DNA of 64,000 nucleotides from JACCWP01 sp963801045 (GCA_963801045.1 CAWDDC010000004.1:1364001-1428000), one strand, 5' to 3'. Counted from the stretch's first letter, positions 8,878 to 18,960 are shown. Program-made: numbers and translations. The notes: generated from the sequence alone by a model not told the origin.

Positions 8878-8883
8878 TAGGGT
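8878..8883 (+). promoter_or_regulatory. leaderless-type -10 box (TAGGGT) for priA
   Basis: TAGGGT, six bases, then GTG 8890, with no ribosome binding site between. It suggests an internal promoter that restarts transcription of the his cluster at priA-hisF. Confidence 0.5.
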
Positions 8884-8889
8884 TGCGCC

Positions 8890-9621
8890 GTGCCCGTGCT
8901 CCAGCTGCTGCCCGCCGTGGACGTCGCGGACGGACGAGCGGTGCAGCTGGTCCGCGGCGAAGCCGGCAGTGAGCGGGTCTTCGGCGACCCGGTGCAGGCG
9001 GCCCAGCGCTGGCAGCGCGACGGTGCGGAGTGGATCCACCTGGTCGACCTCGACGCCGCGTTCGGGCGCGGCCACAACCGTACGCTGCTGGCCGAGGTCG
9101 TCGGCGGCGTGGACGTACCGGTGGAGATGTCCGGTGGCATCCGCGACGACGCGTCGCTGGCCGCAGCCCTGGCCACCGGCTGCCGTCGGGTCAACATCGG
9201 CACGGCGGCACTGGAGGACCCGGCCTGGTGCGCCTCGGTCATCGCCACCCACGGCGACCGGGTCGCCATCGGCCTCGACGTGCGCGGGACCACGCTGGCC
9301 GCACGCGGCTGGACCCGCGACGGCGGCGACCTGTTCGAGGTGCTCGACCGGCTCGACGCCGAGGGGTGCGCGCGGTACGTCGTCACCGACGTGAACAAGG
9401 ACGGCATGCTGCAGGGCCCCAACACCGACCTGTTGCGTACGGTCTGCGCGCGCACCGACCGGCCGGTGGTGGCATCGGGCGGCATCTCCACCCTCGACGA
9501 CCTGCGGGCGCTGGCGGCGCTGACAGCACTCGGCGTCGAGGGGGCGATCGTCGGCACCGCGCTCTACACCGGCGCGATCACGCTGCCCGAGGCCCTGGCC
9601 GCCGTCCGGGAGTCGCAATGA
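8890..9621 (+). CDS. priA: bifunctional phosphoribosyl isomerase (HisA and TrpF activities)
   Basis: The 243-residue beta/alpha barrel isomerises ProFAR in histidine synthesis. In actinobacteria the same protein usually also isomerises phosphoribosyl anthranilate in tryptophan synthesis. The general acid/base aspartates are D11 (LLPAVDV) and D167 (VTDVNKDG), with phosphate-binding SGGIRD and ASGGIS. The loop DVRGTTLAARGWTRDGG carries the Arg and Trp that mark PriA-type enzymes. No trpF is present in the window next to trpC, trpB and trpA, which agrees with dual use. The dual activity is inferred from the family. Its TGA overlaps the hisF ATG. Confidence 0.93.
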   Translation: MPVLQLLPAVDVADGRAVQLVRGEAGSERVFGDPVQAAQRWQRDGAEWIHLVDLDAAFGRGHNRTLLAEVVGGVDVPVEMSGGIRDDASLAAALATGCRRVNIGTAALEDPAWCASVIATHGDRVAIGLDVRGTTLAARGWTRDGGDLFEVLDRLDAEGCARYVVTDVNKDGMLQGPNTDLLRTVCARTDRPVVASGGISTLDDLRALAALTALGVEGAIVGTALYTGAITLPEALAAVRESQ

Positions 9622-10379
9622 GCCTCGCCGTCCGGGTGATCCCGTGCCTCGACGTGCACGCCGGGCGGGTGGTCAAGGGCGTCAACTTCGTCGACCTGCG
9701 GGACGCGGGCGACCCGGTCGAGATGGCCCGCGTCTACGACGCCGAGGGCGCCGACGAGCTGTGCTTCCTGGACATCACCGCGTCGTCGGACTCCCGCGAG
9801 ACCACCTACGACGTGGTCTCGCGTACCGCCGAGGAGGTGTTCATCCCGCTCACCGTGGGGGGTGGGGTACGCACCGCCGCCGACGTCGAGAAGCTGCTGC
9901 GCGCCGGTGCCGACAAGGTGGCCATGGTGACCGCGGCCATCGAGCGCCCGCCCGTGATCGCCGAGATCGCCGAGCGGTTCGGCTCGCAGGTGCTGGTGCT
10001 CAGCATCGACGCGCGCCGCAGCAGCGAGCAGCCCAGCGGGTTCGAGGTGACCTCCCACGGCGGCAGGCGCTCGGCCGGCCTCGACCTGGTCGAGTGGGCG
10101 GCGCGCGGGTGTGCGCTCGGTGCCGGCGAGATCCTGCTGAACTCGATGGACGCCGACGGCACCAGGCGCGGCTTCGACACCGAGATGCTGGCCGCGGTCC
10201 GCGCGGTGTGCACCGTCCCGCTGGTCGCGAGCGGAGGCGCCGGGACGCTGGAGCACTTCGCCCCCGCGGTCGACGCGGGTGCCGACGCGGTGCTCGCGGC
10301 GAGCGTCTTCCACTTCGGCGAGCTGCGCATCGGCGACGTCAAGCGCGCGCTGGCCGGTCAGGGGCACCCTGTGCGCTGA
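9618..10379 (+). CDS. hisF: imidazole glycerol phosphate synthase, cyclase subunit
   Basis: The 253-residue barrel uses ammonia from HisH to form imidazole glycerol phosphate and AICAR. The catalytic aspartates are D12 (IPCLDVHAGRVVKG) and D131 (LSIDARR). Phosphate-binding runs VGGGVR and ASGGAG are intact, as is the C-terminal VLAASVFHFGE. The start is fixed by the ATGA overlap with priA. Two ABC transporter genes follow before hisI, so the his pathway is interrupted but not separated. Confidence 0.97.
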   Translation: MSLAVRVIPCLDVHAGRVVKGVNFVDLRDAGDPVEMARVYDAEGADELCFLDITASSDSRETTYDVVSRTAEEVFIPLTVGGGVRTAADVEKLLRAGADKVAMVTAAIERPPVIAEIAERFGSQVLVLSIDARRSSEQPSGFEVTSHGGRRSAGLDLVEWAARGCALGAGEILLNSMDADGTRRGFDTEMLAAVRAVCTVPLVASGGAGTLEHFAPAVDAGADAVLAASVFHFGELRIGDVKRALAGQGHPVR

Positions 10380-10383
10380 CCCG

Positions 10384-10389
10384 TACGCT
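10384..10389 (+). promoter_or_regulatory. leaderless-type -10 box (TACGCT) for the ABC exporter pair
   Basis: TACGCT, seven bases, then GTG 10397. This would give the two ABC genes and hisI their own start of transcription within the his cluster. Confidence 0.45.
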
Positions 10390-10396
10390 GGGTCGG

Positions 10397-12208
10397 GTGC
10401 ACCGCCGCTCCGGAACCACCCGTCGCGGCCTGGCGGTCATGGCCTACGGTGCCCGGCAGGAATGGCGGCTGTTCTCGCTCGCCGTCGTCGGCAGCCTGAT
10501 CTACGGCGCGCTCACCGTCGCCGACGCGTGGGTGCTCGGCTGGGCCACCGACGACGTCATCACCCCCGCGTTCGACTCCGGCGAGGCCGACGCCGGTGCG
10601 TTGTGGGCGGTGACGGGACTGTTCATGGCCGTCGCGCTCGGCCGCGCGCTCGGCATCATCGGTCGGCGCCTGGTCGGCGGGCTCGTCTACTTCCGGCTGA
10701 TGGCAACCGACCGGCGCCGGGTGACGCGGCAGTACCTGCGGCTGCCGTTGCGCTGGCACCAGAGCCACCCCACCGGACAGCTGCTGTCCAACGCCAACGC
10801 CGACGTCGAGGCAGCCTGGATGGCGATGATGCCGCTGCCGATGGCGGTCGGCGTGATCGCGATGCTGCTCGTGGCCGTCGTCGCCATGCTGACCGCCGAC
10901 ATCGTGCTCACGATCGTCGGGCTGGTGGTCTTCCCGCTGCTGTTCGCCGTCAACGTCGGCTACCAGCGCTTCCTCTCGCCGCGCGTCACCCTCGCCCAGC
11001 AGCTGCGGGCCGACGTCAGCGCGGTGGCGCACGAGTCCTTCGACGGCGCCACCGTGGTCAAGGCGCTCGGGCGCGAGACCGAGGAGACCGACCGGTTCGC
11101 CGCCGTCACCCACCGCCTCCGGGACGCCAACATCGCCGCGGGGCGCGTACGCAGCGTCTTCGACCCGGTGCTGGAGGGGCTGCCCATCATCGGCGTGCTG
11201 CTGGTCGTGGTCGTCGGTGTGCACCGGGTGCTCGCCGGCGCTGCGGACGCGGGCGACGTCGTGCAGGTGGCGTTCCTGTTCACCGTCATCGCCTTCCCCG
11301 TGCGCGCCATCGGCTGGGTCCTCGGCGAGCTGCCGCGCAGCGTGGTCGGCTGGGACCGGGTACGCGCGGTGCTGGACGCGACCGGCTCCACGGCGTACGG
11401 CTCCGGGACCGTCACCGGTTCCGGGCCGGTGCGGCTGGACGTCGACGACCTGGCGTTCGCCTACGAGCCCGGGCGCCCGGTGCTCAACGGAGTCGACCTG
11501 CGGATCGCGCCCGGTCGCACCGTCGCCCTGGTCGGGCGGACCGGGTCGGGCAAGTCCACGCTGGCGGCGCTGCTGGCACGGCTGGTCGACGCCGACGCCG
11601 GGGTGGTGCGGTTCGACGGCACCGACGTGCGGGACCTCAGCCACCGTGGGCTCGCCGACGCGGTCGCGCTGGTGCCCCAGCAGACCTTCCTGTTCGACGA
11701 CAGCGTCCGGGGCAACGTGGCGCTGGGTGCCGACCTGTCCGACGACGAGGTGTGGGCAGCGCTGCGCGTGGCACAGGCGGATCGGTTCGTGGCCCGGCTG
11801 CCACGAGGTCTGGACGCCGAGCTCGGCGAGAGCGGCACGACCCTGTCCGGCGGGCAGCGGCAACGGCTGGCGCTGGCCCGGGCGCTGGTCCGTCACCCGC
11901 GACTGCTGGTGCTCGACGACGCCACCAGCGCCGTCGACGCCGAGGTCGAGCAGGCGGTGCTCGCGGGGCTGCGGGAGGCCGCCGCCACGGGTGGGCCGAC
12001 GACGCTGGTGGTGGCCTACCGCAAGGCGACCATCGCGCTGGCCGACCAGGTGCTGTTCCTCGAGGGCGGCAGCGTGGTCGACCAGGGCACCCACGTCGAG
12101 CTGCTGGCCCGCTCGGCTGCCTACCGCGACATCGTCGACGCCTACGACCGGGCCCGCGTACGTGCTGAGCACGACGCCGTGCCGGTGGCGGCGGGGGAGC
12201 CGTCGTGA
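10397..12208 (+). CDS. ABC exporter half-transporter with degenerate catalytic residues (subunit 1)
   Basis: The 603-residue protein has a six-helix exporter domain (about residues 25-320) followed by an ATPase domain. Walker A is intact (VGRTGSGKST, K386), as is the signature motif LSGGQ (483-487). However, the residue after the Walker B aspartate is Asp, not Glu (D507-D508), and the switch histidine is replaced by Tyr (Y541, VVAYRKAT). Such changes mark the non-hydrolysing subunit of heterodimeric exporters such as TM287/288. Its partner is the next gene, overlapping by GTGA. GTG 10397 gives a start after TACGCT; an ATG at 10439 is an alternative. Substrate is unknown. Confidence 0.9.
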   Translation: MHRRSGTTRRGLAVMAYGARQEWRLFSLAVVGSLIYGALTVADAWVLGWATDDVITPAFDSGEADAGALWAVTGLFMAVALGRALGIIGRRLVGGLVYFRLMATDRRRVTRQYLRLPLRWHQSHPTGQLLSNANADVEAAWMAMMPLPMAVGVIAMLLVAVVAMLTADIVLTIVGLVVFPLLFAVNVGYQRFLSPRVTLAQQLRADVSAVAHESFDGATVVKALGRETEETDRFAAVTHRLRDANIAAGRVRSVFDPVLEGLPIIGVLLVVVVGVHRVLAGAADAGDVVQVAFLFTVIAFPVRAIGWVLGELPRSVVGWDRVRAVLDATGSTAYGSGTVTGSGPVRLDVDDLAFAYEPGRPVLNGVDLRIAPGRTVALVGRTGSGKSTLAALLARLVDADAGVVRFDGTDVRDLSHRGLADAVALVPQQTFLFDDSVRGNVALGADLSDDEVWAALRVAQADRFVARLPRGLDAELGESGTTLSGGQRQRLALARALVRHPRLLVLDDATSAVDAEVEQAVLAGLREAAATGGPTTLVVAYRKATIALADQVLFLEGGSVVDQGTHVELLARSAAYRDIVDAYDRARVRAEHDAVPVAAGEPS

Positions 12209-13998
12209 CCACCACCGTCTGGTCCGGCGAGGAGTCCGGTGCGCGCGCCACGCTGCGGCGGGGCTTCGCACTGTCGCCGCAGCTCGGCGAGGGCCTCCGC
12301 GGCACCCTCACGCTCGCCGTGCTGTCCACCGTGGGCAGTGCCGTCGTGCCGGTCGTGATCCAGCAGGCGATCGACCGCGGGCTCACCGGTGGCGTCGACC
12401 GCAGTGCGGTGCTCGTCTCCTGCTCGCTGGCGGCGGTGGTCGTGCTGCTCACCGGCTGGGCCGCGTACCTGACGAAGGTGCGGCTGTTCGTGGCCAGCGA
12501 GCGCGGCCTGGCCGAGCTGCGGATCCGGGCGTTCCGGCACGTGCACGACCTACCGGTCCTCACCCAGAGCACCGAGCACCGCGGTGCGCTGGTGTCACGC
12601 GTGACGAGCGACGTCGACCAGGTCTCGATGTTCCTGCAGATGGGCGGGATCCTCATCGTCGTCAGCCTGAGCCAGATGGCGGTGGCGACGGCGGTCATGC
12701 TGTTCTACTCCTGGCAGCTCACGATCGTGGTGTGGGTGAGCTTCCTGCCGTTGCTGGTGGGGCTGCGGCTGGTGATCGGACGGATGACGGCGGCGTACGG
12801 CCGGGTCCGCCGCAGCGTCGGGGAGATGCTCGCGGTCGTGGCCGAGCCGGTGATGGGCGCAGCCGTGGTGCGGGCGCACGCGATCGAGGACCGGACCCAG
12901 GCCCGGGTCGACGCCGCCATCCAGTCCAACTACCGCCGCCAGGTGGAGGCCCAGCGCCTCGTGGCCATGACGTTCGCGTCGGCGGGCATCGCCGGCGGTC
13001 TGGCCAGTGCCGGCGTCGTGGTCGCCGGTGTGCTGCTCGGCGTGGCCGGTCAGATGAGCATCGGCACCGTCGTGGCGTTCGCCTTCCTGGTCTCGCTCAT
13101 GGTCGGCCCGGTGCAGATGGCCACCCAGGTGCTGACCGAGGCGCAGAACGCGGTGGCCTCCTGGCGGCGCGTGATCGGGTTGCTGGAGACGCCGGCCGAC
13201 GTGTCCGACCCGGCACCGGCCGGCACCCCCCTTCCCGACACTCCGCTCGACGTCGTGTTCGAGCACGTCGGGTTCGCGTACCCCGACGGGCCGCCCGTCC
13301 TGCAGGACGTGGACGTGACGATCACGCCCGGCCGCCGGGTCGCGGTCGTGGGCGAGACCGGCTCGGGCAAGACCACCTTCGCCAAGCTGCTGACCCGGTT
13401 GATGGACCCGGCCACCGGCGCGGTCCGGGTCGGGGGCGTCGACCTGCGCGAGGTGCCGTTCTGGTCGCTGCGCGGCCGGGTGGTGATGGTGCCGCAGGAG
13501 GGCTTCCTGTTCGACGCCACGCTCGGCGACAACCTGCGCTACGGCCGGCCCGGCGCCGACGACGCCACCTTGCGGGCCGCCATCGACGAGCTCGGTCTCG
13601 GCGAGTGGTACGACGGCCTGCCCGACGGCATGGGCACCCACGTGGGTCAGCGCGGTGAGTCGTTGTCGGCCGGCGAGCGGCAGCTGGTCGCGCTGGTGCG
13701 CGCGTCGCTCGCCGACCCCGACCTGCTGGTCCTCGACGAGGCGACCAGCGCGGTGGACCCGCAGACCGAGACCATGCTGGCCCGGGCCCTCGGCGGCCTG
13801 CTGCGCGGACGGACGTCGGTCACCGTCGCGCACCGGCTCAGCACCGCCGAGGCCGCCGACGAGGTGCTGGTCTTCGACGACGGCGAGCTGGTGGAGCGGG
13901 GTTCGCACGCCGAGCTCGTCGCTGCCGACGGCGTCTACGCCAGGCTGCACGCGTCGTGGGTGGCCCAACAGCGGATCGGCAAGGAGGTGCCCGGATGA
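12205..13998 (+). CDS. ABC exporter half-transporter with degenerate signature motif (subunit 2)
   Basis: The 597-residue protein has exporter helices over about residues 30-320 and an ATPase domain with Walker A VGETGSGKTT (K389), a catalytic Glu (E512, LVLDEATSAVD) and switch H543 (VAHRLST). Its signature motif is altered to LSAGE (487-491). Because each ATP site combines Walker A/B of one subunit with the signature of the other, the altered motifs of both subunits would meet in one site, leaving one canonical site. That complementarity supports a heterodimer. Its stop overlaps the hisI ATG, placing it in the his transcription unit. Substrate cannot be told from sequence. Confidence 0.91.
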   Translation: MTTTVWSGEESGARATLRRGFALSPQLGEGLRGTLTLAVLSTVGSAVVPVVIQQAIDRGLTGGVDRSAVLVSCSLAAVVVLLTGWAAYLTKVRLFVASERGLAELRIRAFRHVHDLPVLTQSTEHRGALVSRVTSDVDQVSMFLQMGGILIVVSLSQMAVATAVMLFYSWQLTIVVWVSFLPLLVGLRLVIGRMTAAYGRVRRSVGEMLAVVAEPVMGAAVVRAHAIEDRTQARVDAAIQSNYRRQVEAQRLVAMTFASAGIAGGLASAGVVVAGVLLGVAGQMSIGTVVAFAFLVSLMVGPVQMATQVLTEAQNAVASWRRVIGLLETPADVSDPAPAGTPLPDTPLDVVFEHVGFAYPDGPPVLQDVDVTITPGRRVAVVGETGSGKTTFAKLLTRLMDPATGAVRVGGVDLREVPFWSLRGRVVMVPQEGFLFDATLGDNLRYGRPGADDATLRAAIDELGLGEWYDGLPDGMGTHVGQRGESLSAGERQLVALVRASLADPDLLVLDEATSAVDPQTETMLARALGGLLRGRTSVTVAHRLSTAEAADEVLVFDDGELVERGSHAELVAADGVYARLHASWVAQQRIGKEVPG

Positions 13999-14363
13999 GC
14001 GAGCTCGACCCCACTGTCGCGGACCGGCTGAAGCGCGACGCCGCCGGCCTGGTGACCGCGGTCGTCCAGGACGCCGACTCCCACGCCGTGCTGATGGTGG
14101 GCTGGATGGACGACGAGGCGCTGCACCGCACCCTGACGACGGGACTGGCCACCTTCCGCAGCCGGAGCCGGCAGCGGCTGTGGGTCAAGGGTGAGACCTC
14201 GGGCCACCGGCTCTGGGTGCGCGAGGTGCGGCTCGACTGTGACGGAGACACCGTGCTGGTCCGTGTCGACGCGGTCGGCCCGACCTGCCACACCGGCACC
14301 CAGACCTGCTTCGACTCGAACCCCCTGCTGCCGGTCGTGGTCGATCCGGCGGCGCGCACGTGA
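13995..14363 (+). CDS. hisI: phosphoribosyl-AMP cyclohydrolase
   Basis: The 122-residue metalloenzyme opens the purine ring of phosphoribosyl-AMP, the third step of histidine synthesis. The family run LWVKGETSGH is present, along with the metal-binding region DCDGDTVLVRVDAVGPTCHTGTQTC, which holds the conserved Cys and Asp residues. It is a stand-alone HisI with no HisE pyrophosphohydrolase domain; hisE and hisG must lie elsewhere. ATG 13995 follows an excellent AAGGAGG at 13981-13987 and overlaps the preceding ABC gene's stop. Confidence 0.96.
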   Translation: MSELDPTVADRLKRDAAGLVTAVVQDADSHAVLMVGWMDDEALHRTLTTGLATFRSRSRQRLWVKGETSGHRLWVREVRLDCDGDTVLVRVDAVGPTCHTGTQTCFDSNPLLPVVVDPAART

Positions 14364-14953
14364 GGACCGCCCGCTCCCGCGGCGAGTTCGCGCTCGTCGT
14401 GCTGCTCGGCGTCGTGGCGGCCGGACTCGCCGTCATGGCCACCACCGGAGGGCGCTCGTGGGGTGAGGCCGTGGTCACCGCCGAGGGCATGCCACCCCGG
14501 ACGTTCGTCACGTCCTCCCGCGAGGTGGCGCCCTACGCGGGGGCGGCGGCGCTGGTGGCACTCGCCGGCATGGGAGCGGTGCTCGCGACCTCCGGACGTT
14601 GGCGGCGGGCGGTGGGGGCGCTGGTGCTGCTGTGCGGACTGACCGTGCTGGTGGGCGTGGCCTCCGCGGGCGGTGGCATCGAGAGCGCGCTGCGGGACGA
14701 GATCGAGCTCACCGCGGCGGCGGCCGATCCCGCCGCAGTCGACGACGCACTCACCGACGTCGGGGGCCAGGCCTGGCGATGGCTGGCCGCCGCGGGCGGC
14801 GCCGGTGTCGTGCTCGTCGGCGGCGTGGTCGCCGTACGCGGCTCCCGCTGGCCCGCCATGGGGCAGCGCTACGAGGCACCGACGGTGGCGCGTCCCCGGG
14901 ACGAGACCGACGTGTGGCGGTCCCAGGACGCCGGCGACGACCCCACCGCCTGA
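14360..14953 (+). CDS. tryptophan-operon associated membrane protein (TIGR02234 type)
   Basis: The 197-residue membrane protein has four likely helices: about residues 9-28, 54-72, 78-98 and 133-155. A luminal loop EGMPPRTFVTSSREVAPY follows helix 1 and a charged C-terminal tail carries RPRDETDVW. This matches the actinobacterial family usually encoded inside trp operons. Function is unknown. GTG 14360 overlaps the hisI stop. In related genomes trpE normally sits directly upstream of this gene; here hisI takes that position and trpE is absent. Confidence 0.8.
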   Translation: MRTARSRGEFALVVLLGVVAAGLAVMATTGGRSWGEAVVTAEGMPPRTFVTSSREVAPYAGAAALVALAGMGAVLATSGRWRRAVGALVLLCGLTVLVGVASAGGGIESALRDEIELTAAAADPAAVDDALTDVGGQAWRWLAAAGGAGVVLVGGVVAVRGSRWPAMGQRYEAPTVARPRDETDVWRSQDAGDDPTA

Positions 14954-15020
14954 GCGCCATGCCGGTCGACACCTGACACAATGCGGGTCGACGACCGGCG
15001 CGCACCCAGGAGGAACGCCT

Positions 15021-15218
15021 ATGGCCACGCACCACGGCTCGACCCCCGCGGCGTGGACCGCTGTCGTGATCTCGCTGATCGGATTCACGGTGGGCGGGAT
15101 CGCCATGGTGATCGGGCCGAACTGGCCGGCGTTCTGGGTCGGGTGCGGCATCGTCGTCGCGGCACCGCTGGTCGGCATGATCATGGCCGGCGCCGGTCTC
15201 GGGGAGAAGGCCCGCTGA
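15021..15218 (+). CDS. HGxxPAAW-family small membrane protein
   Basis: The 65-residue product begins MATHHGSTPAAW, the name-giving motif of a small actinobacterial family found beside trpC. Two hydrophobic helices follow, near residues 11-30 and 36-57, separated by IGPNWP. A very strong CAGGAGG lies seven bases before ATG 15021. Its role is unknown; constant association with trp genes is the only clue. The 67 bases between the preceding gene and this one contain nothing else that I recognise. Confidence 0.85.
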   Translation: MATHHGSTPAAWTAVVISLIGFTVGGIAMVIGPNWPAFWVGCGIVVAAPLVGMIMAGAGLGEKAR

Positions 15219-15293
15219 CCCTGGACCGGGGACGTTTCGCCCGCCTGTCGTGAGATCCACCGCCGTGACGGCACCTGCGGTCGCCCCTGGCGC

Positions 15294-15312
15294 CGACCCC
15301 GACATGGGGTCG
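15294..15312 (+). promoter_or_regulatory. inverted repeat just upstream of the trpC promoter box
   Basis: CGACCCC (15294-15300) and GGGGTCG (15306-15312) form a perfect 7-bp inverted repeat with a five-base loop, ending one base before the trpC -10 box. It could be an operator covering the promoter or the terminator of the preceding gene; there is no U-tract. The gap between the two genes, 15219-15355, holds this and the promoter box. Confidence 0.4.
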
Positions 15313-15313
15313 T

Positions 15314-15319
15314 TAGTCT
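15314..15319 (+). promoter_or_regulatory. candidate -10 box (TAGTCT) for trpCBA
   Basis: TAGTCT would give a leader of about 30 bases ending in GGGGAGACCACC before ATG 15356. It marks trpC-trpB-trpA as a separate transcription unit from hisI. Confidence 0.5.
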
Positions 15320-15355
15320 GGTGCGGTCCGCCTGCTCAACCCCGGGGAGACCACC

Positions 15356-16162
15356 ATGTCCGTGCTCGAGGAGATCGTCGCCGGTGCCCGGCTGGATCTC
15401 GCCGAGCGAGAGAAGGCGGTCCCGCTCGAGACGGTGAAGCAGCAGACGTTCCGGCAGGATCCCGCCCTCGACCCGATGCCCGCGTTCCGCGCGTCCGGAG
15501 TCTCGGTCATCGCCGAGGTCAAGCGGGCCAGCCCGAGCAAGGGTGAGCTGGCCGCCATCGACGACCCCGCCGCGCTCGCGGTCGAGTACGAGTCCGGCGG
15601 CGCGGCAGCGGTCAGCGTGCTCACCGAGCAGCGCCGCTTCGGCGGCAGCATGGACGACCTGCGCGCGGTCCGCGGCAAGGTCGGCATCCCCGTGCTGCGC
15701 AAGGACTTCATCACCTCCAGCTACCAGCTGTGGGACGCCCGGGCGGCCGGCGCGGACATGGCGCTGCTGATCGTGGCGGCGCTCGACCAGCCGGCGCTGG
15801 TGTCGCTGGTGGAGCGTGCGGTGTCGATCGGGCTCACGCCGCTGGTCGAGGTGCACGACGAGGCCGAGCTCGAGCGGGCGCTCGACGCCGACGCGCGGCT
15901 GATCGGCGTCAACGCACGCAACCTGCACACCCTCGAGGTCCACCGCGACGCCTTCGTCCGGCTCGCGCCGCGCATCCCCGACGACGTGGTGCGGGTCGCC
16001 GAGTCCGGCGTCCGCGGGCCGCGCGACGTGATCGACTACGCCCGCGCCGGCGCCGACGTCGTGCTGGTCGGCGAGACCCTCGTGACCGACGCCAACCCGC
16101 GCTCGACCGTCGCCGACCTGGTCGCCGCCGGCGCTCATCCCGCGCTCAAGACCCGGCACTGA
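15356..16162 (+). CDS. trpC: indole-3-glycerol phosphate synthase
   Basis: The 268-residue barrel enzyme closes the indole ring in tryptophan synthesis. Family motifs are intact: VIAEVKRASPSKGE, LTEQRRFGGS, VLRKDFI, LVEVHDE, GVNARNL and VAESGVRGP. It is not fused to TrpF, so the preceding isomerase step must come from PriA upstream. GGGGAGA lies eight bases before ATG 15356. One base separates its stop from the trpB GTG. Confidence 0.97.
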   Translation: MSVLEEIVAGARLDLAEREKAVPLETVKQQTFRQDPALDPMPAFRASGVSVIAEVKRASPSKGELAAIDDPAALAVEYESGGAAAVSVLTEQRRFGGSMDDLRAVRGKVGIPVLRKDFITSSYQLWDARAAGADMALLIVAALDQPALVSLVERAVSIGLTPLVEVHDEAELERALDADARLIGVNARNLHTLEVHRDAFVRLAPRIPDDVVRVAESGVRGPRDVIDYARAGADVVLVGETLVTDANPRSTVADLVAAGAHPALKTRH

Positions 16163-16163
16163 C

Positions 16164-17455
<1,292 letters not shown>

Positions 17456-17459
<4 letters not shown>

Positions 17460-18277
17460 GCGGAGTCGCCCCCGCACTGGCCGAGGCCCGGTCGCAGGGC
17501 CGGGCCGCGCTGATCGGGTACCTGCCCGCGGGCTTCCCCACCGTCGACGCCTCCATCGCCGCCATCGAGGCGATGGTCGCCGGGGGCGTCGACGTCGTCG
17601 AGGTCGGGCTCCCGTACAGCGACCCGGTGATGGACGGCCCCACCATCCAGCGCGCGACCGAGGCCGCGCTGGCCCACGGGGTGCGTACGACCGACACCTT
17701 CCGGGTCGTCGAGGCCTCGGCCGCCGCCGGTGTCCCGGCCCTGGTGATGACGTACTGGAACCCGGTCGAGCGCTACGGCACGGCCCGTTTCGCCCGCGAC
17801 CTCGCCGCTGCCGGTGGCGCGGGGATGATCACGCCCGACCTGATCCCCGAGGAGGCAGAGGCATGGCTGGCCGCCGCTGCCGAGGAGGACCTCGACCGGG
17901 TGTTCCTGGTCGCGCCCTCGTCGACCGACGCCCGCATCGCCTCGACCGCAGCCGCCTGCCGGGGCTTCGTCTACGCGACCTCGGTCATGGGGGTCACCGG
18001 TGCGCGCGACGCCGCCAGCACCCTCGCGCCAGCGCTGGTGCGCCGGGTGCGGCAGGCCACCGACCTGCCGGTGGCGGTCGGTCTCGGCGTGCGCGACGGC
18101 GAGCAGGCGGCCGGGGTGGCCGGCTACGCCGACGGCGTCGTCGTGGGATCGGCGTTCGTGTCCCGGCTGCTCGATGCCGGCGACGACCACGCAGCGGGTG
18201 TCAGCGCGGTGGGTGAGCTCGCTGTCGAGCTTGCGGCAGGCGTACGCCGCACCGCCACGGCGGGAGCGGGCGCATGA
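17456..18277 (+). CDS. trpA: tryptophan synthase alpha subunit
   Basis: The 273-residue barrel cleaves indole-3-glycerol phosphate to indole, which is channelled to TrpB. The catalytic residues are E49 (VEVGLPYSDP) and D60 (DGPTIQ). YATSVMGVTGAR and GVGSAF-like VVVGSAFV contribute the phosphate site. The gene is linked to trpB by GTGA and to the following SCO gene by ATGA, so the trp unit runs on toward lgt. Confidence 0.97.
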
Positions 18278-18960
18278 GCCGCGGGCTGGTCCGCCTCAGG
18301 GTCGCGGTGGCGCTCGCGACCGTCACCGTGCTCGCGCTGGCCGGCTGCGGCTCGTCAGACGAGCCCGAGGCGAGCGACGGCGGTGCCGCCGGCGTGGTCC
18401 AGTCGGGGTCGGGTGACGAGGGTCCCTACGCCGGCATGGAGATCGACCCGCCGTACCCGATGCCCTCCACCACGCTCACCGACACCGATGGTGAGCAGAC
18501 CCACGTGCCTGCCGACCTGGATGCACCGGTGCGGCTGTTCTTCTACGGCTACACCCACTGCCCCGACGTGTGCCCGCTGATCATGTCCGACCTCGCGCTC
18601 GCGGTCGCCCGGCTGCCCGACGACGCCGCCGACGACGTCGAGGTGGTGCTGGTCACCAGTGACCCGTCTCGCGACGACCCGGCGACGATGCGCGCCTACC
18701 TCGACCGCTTCGATCCCGACTTCACCGGTCTGACCGGCGACCTGGACACGATCATCGAGTTCGCCGACGGCATGGGCGTGCCGATCGTCGACGGTGCGAA
18801 GCTGCCCAGCGGCGGCTACGAGGTGTCCCACGGCGCCCAGGTCGTGGGTTTCGCCGGCGACCGCGGTGTCGTGGTCTGGACCGAGAGCGCCTCGACCGAG
18901 GACATCGCCTCCGACCTGGCCCTGCTGGTCGACACCGCGGCCGACGACGGGGACGGGTGA
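18274..18960 (+). CDS. SCO1/SenC-type copper chaperone lipoprotein
   Basis: The 228-residue product has a lipobox ending at C25 (LALAGC) and an acidic linker, then a thioredoxin-like SCO domain. The copper ligands are C96 and C100 in YTHCPDVCPL and H186 in VSHGAQVVGF. SCO proteins deliver copper to the CuA site of cytochrome c oxidase on the outer face of the membrane. The role in this organism is inferred from the family. It overlaps trpA by ATGA and the following gene by GTGA; that gene is lgt, whose product lipidates proteins like this one. Confidence 0.92.
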   Translation: MSRGLVRLRVAVALATVTVLALAGCGSSDEPEASDGGAAGVVQSGSGDEGPYAGMEIDPPYPMPSTTLTDTDGEQTHVPADLDAPVRLFFYGYTHCPDVCPLIMSDLALAVARLPDDAADDVEVVLVTSDPSRDDPATMRAYLDRFDPDFTGLTGDLDTIIEFADGMGVPIVDGAKLPSGGYEVSHGAQVVGFAGDRGVVVWTESASTEDIASDLALLVDTAADDGDG

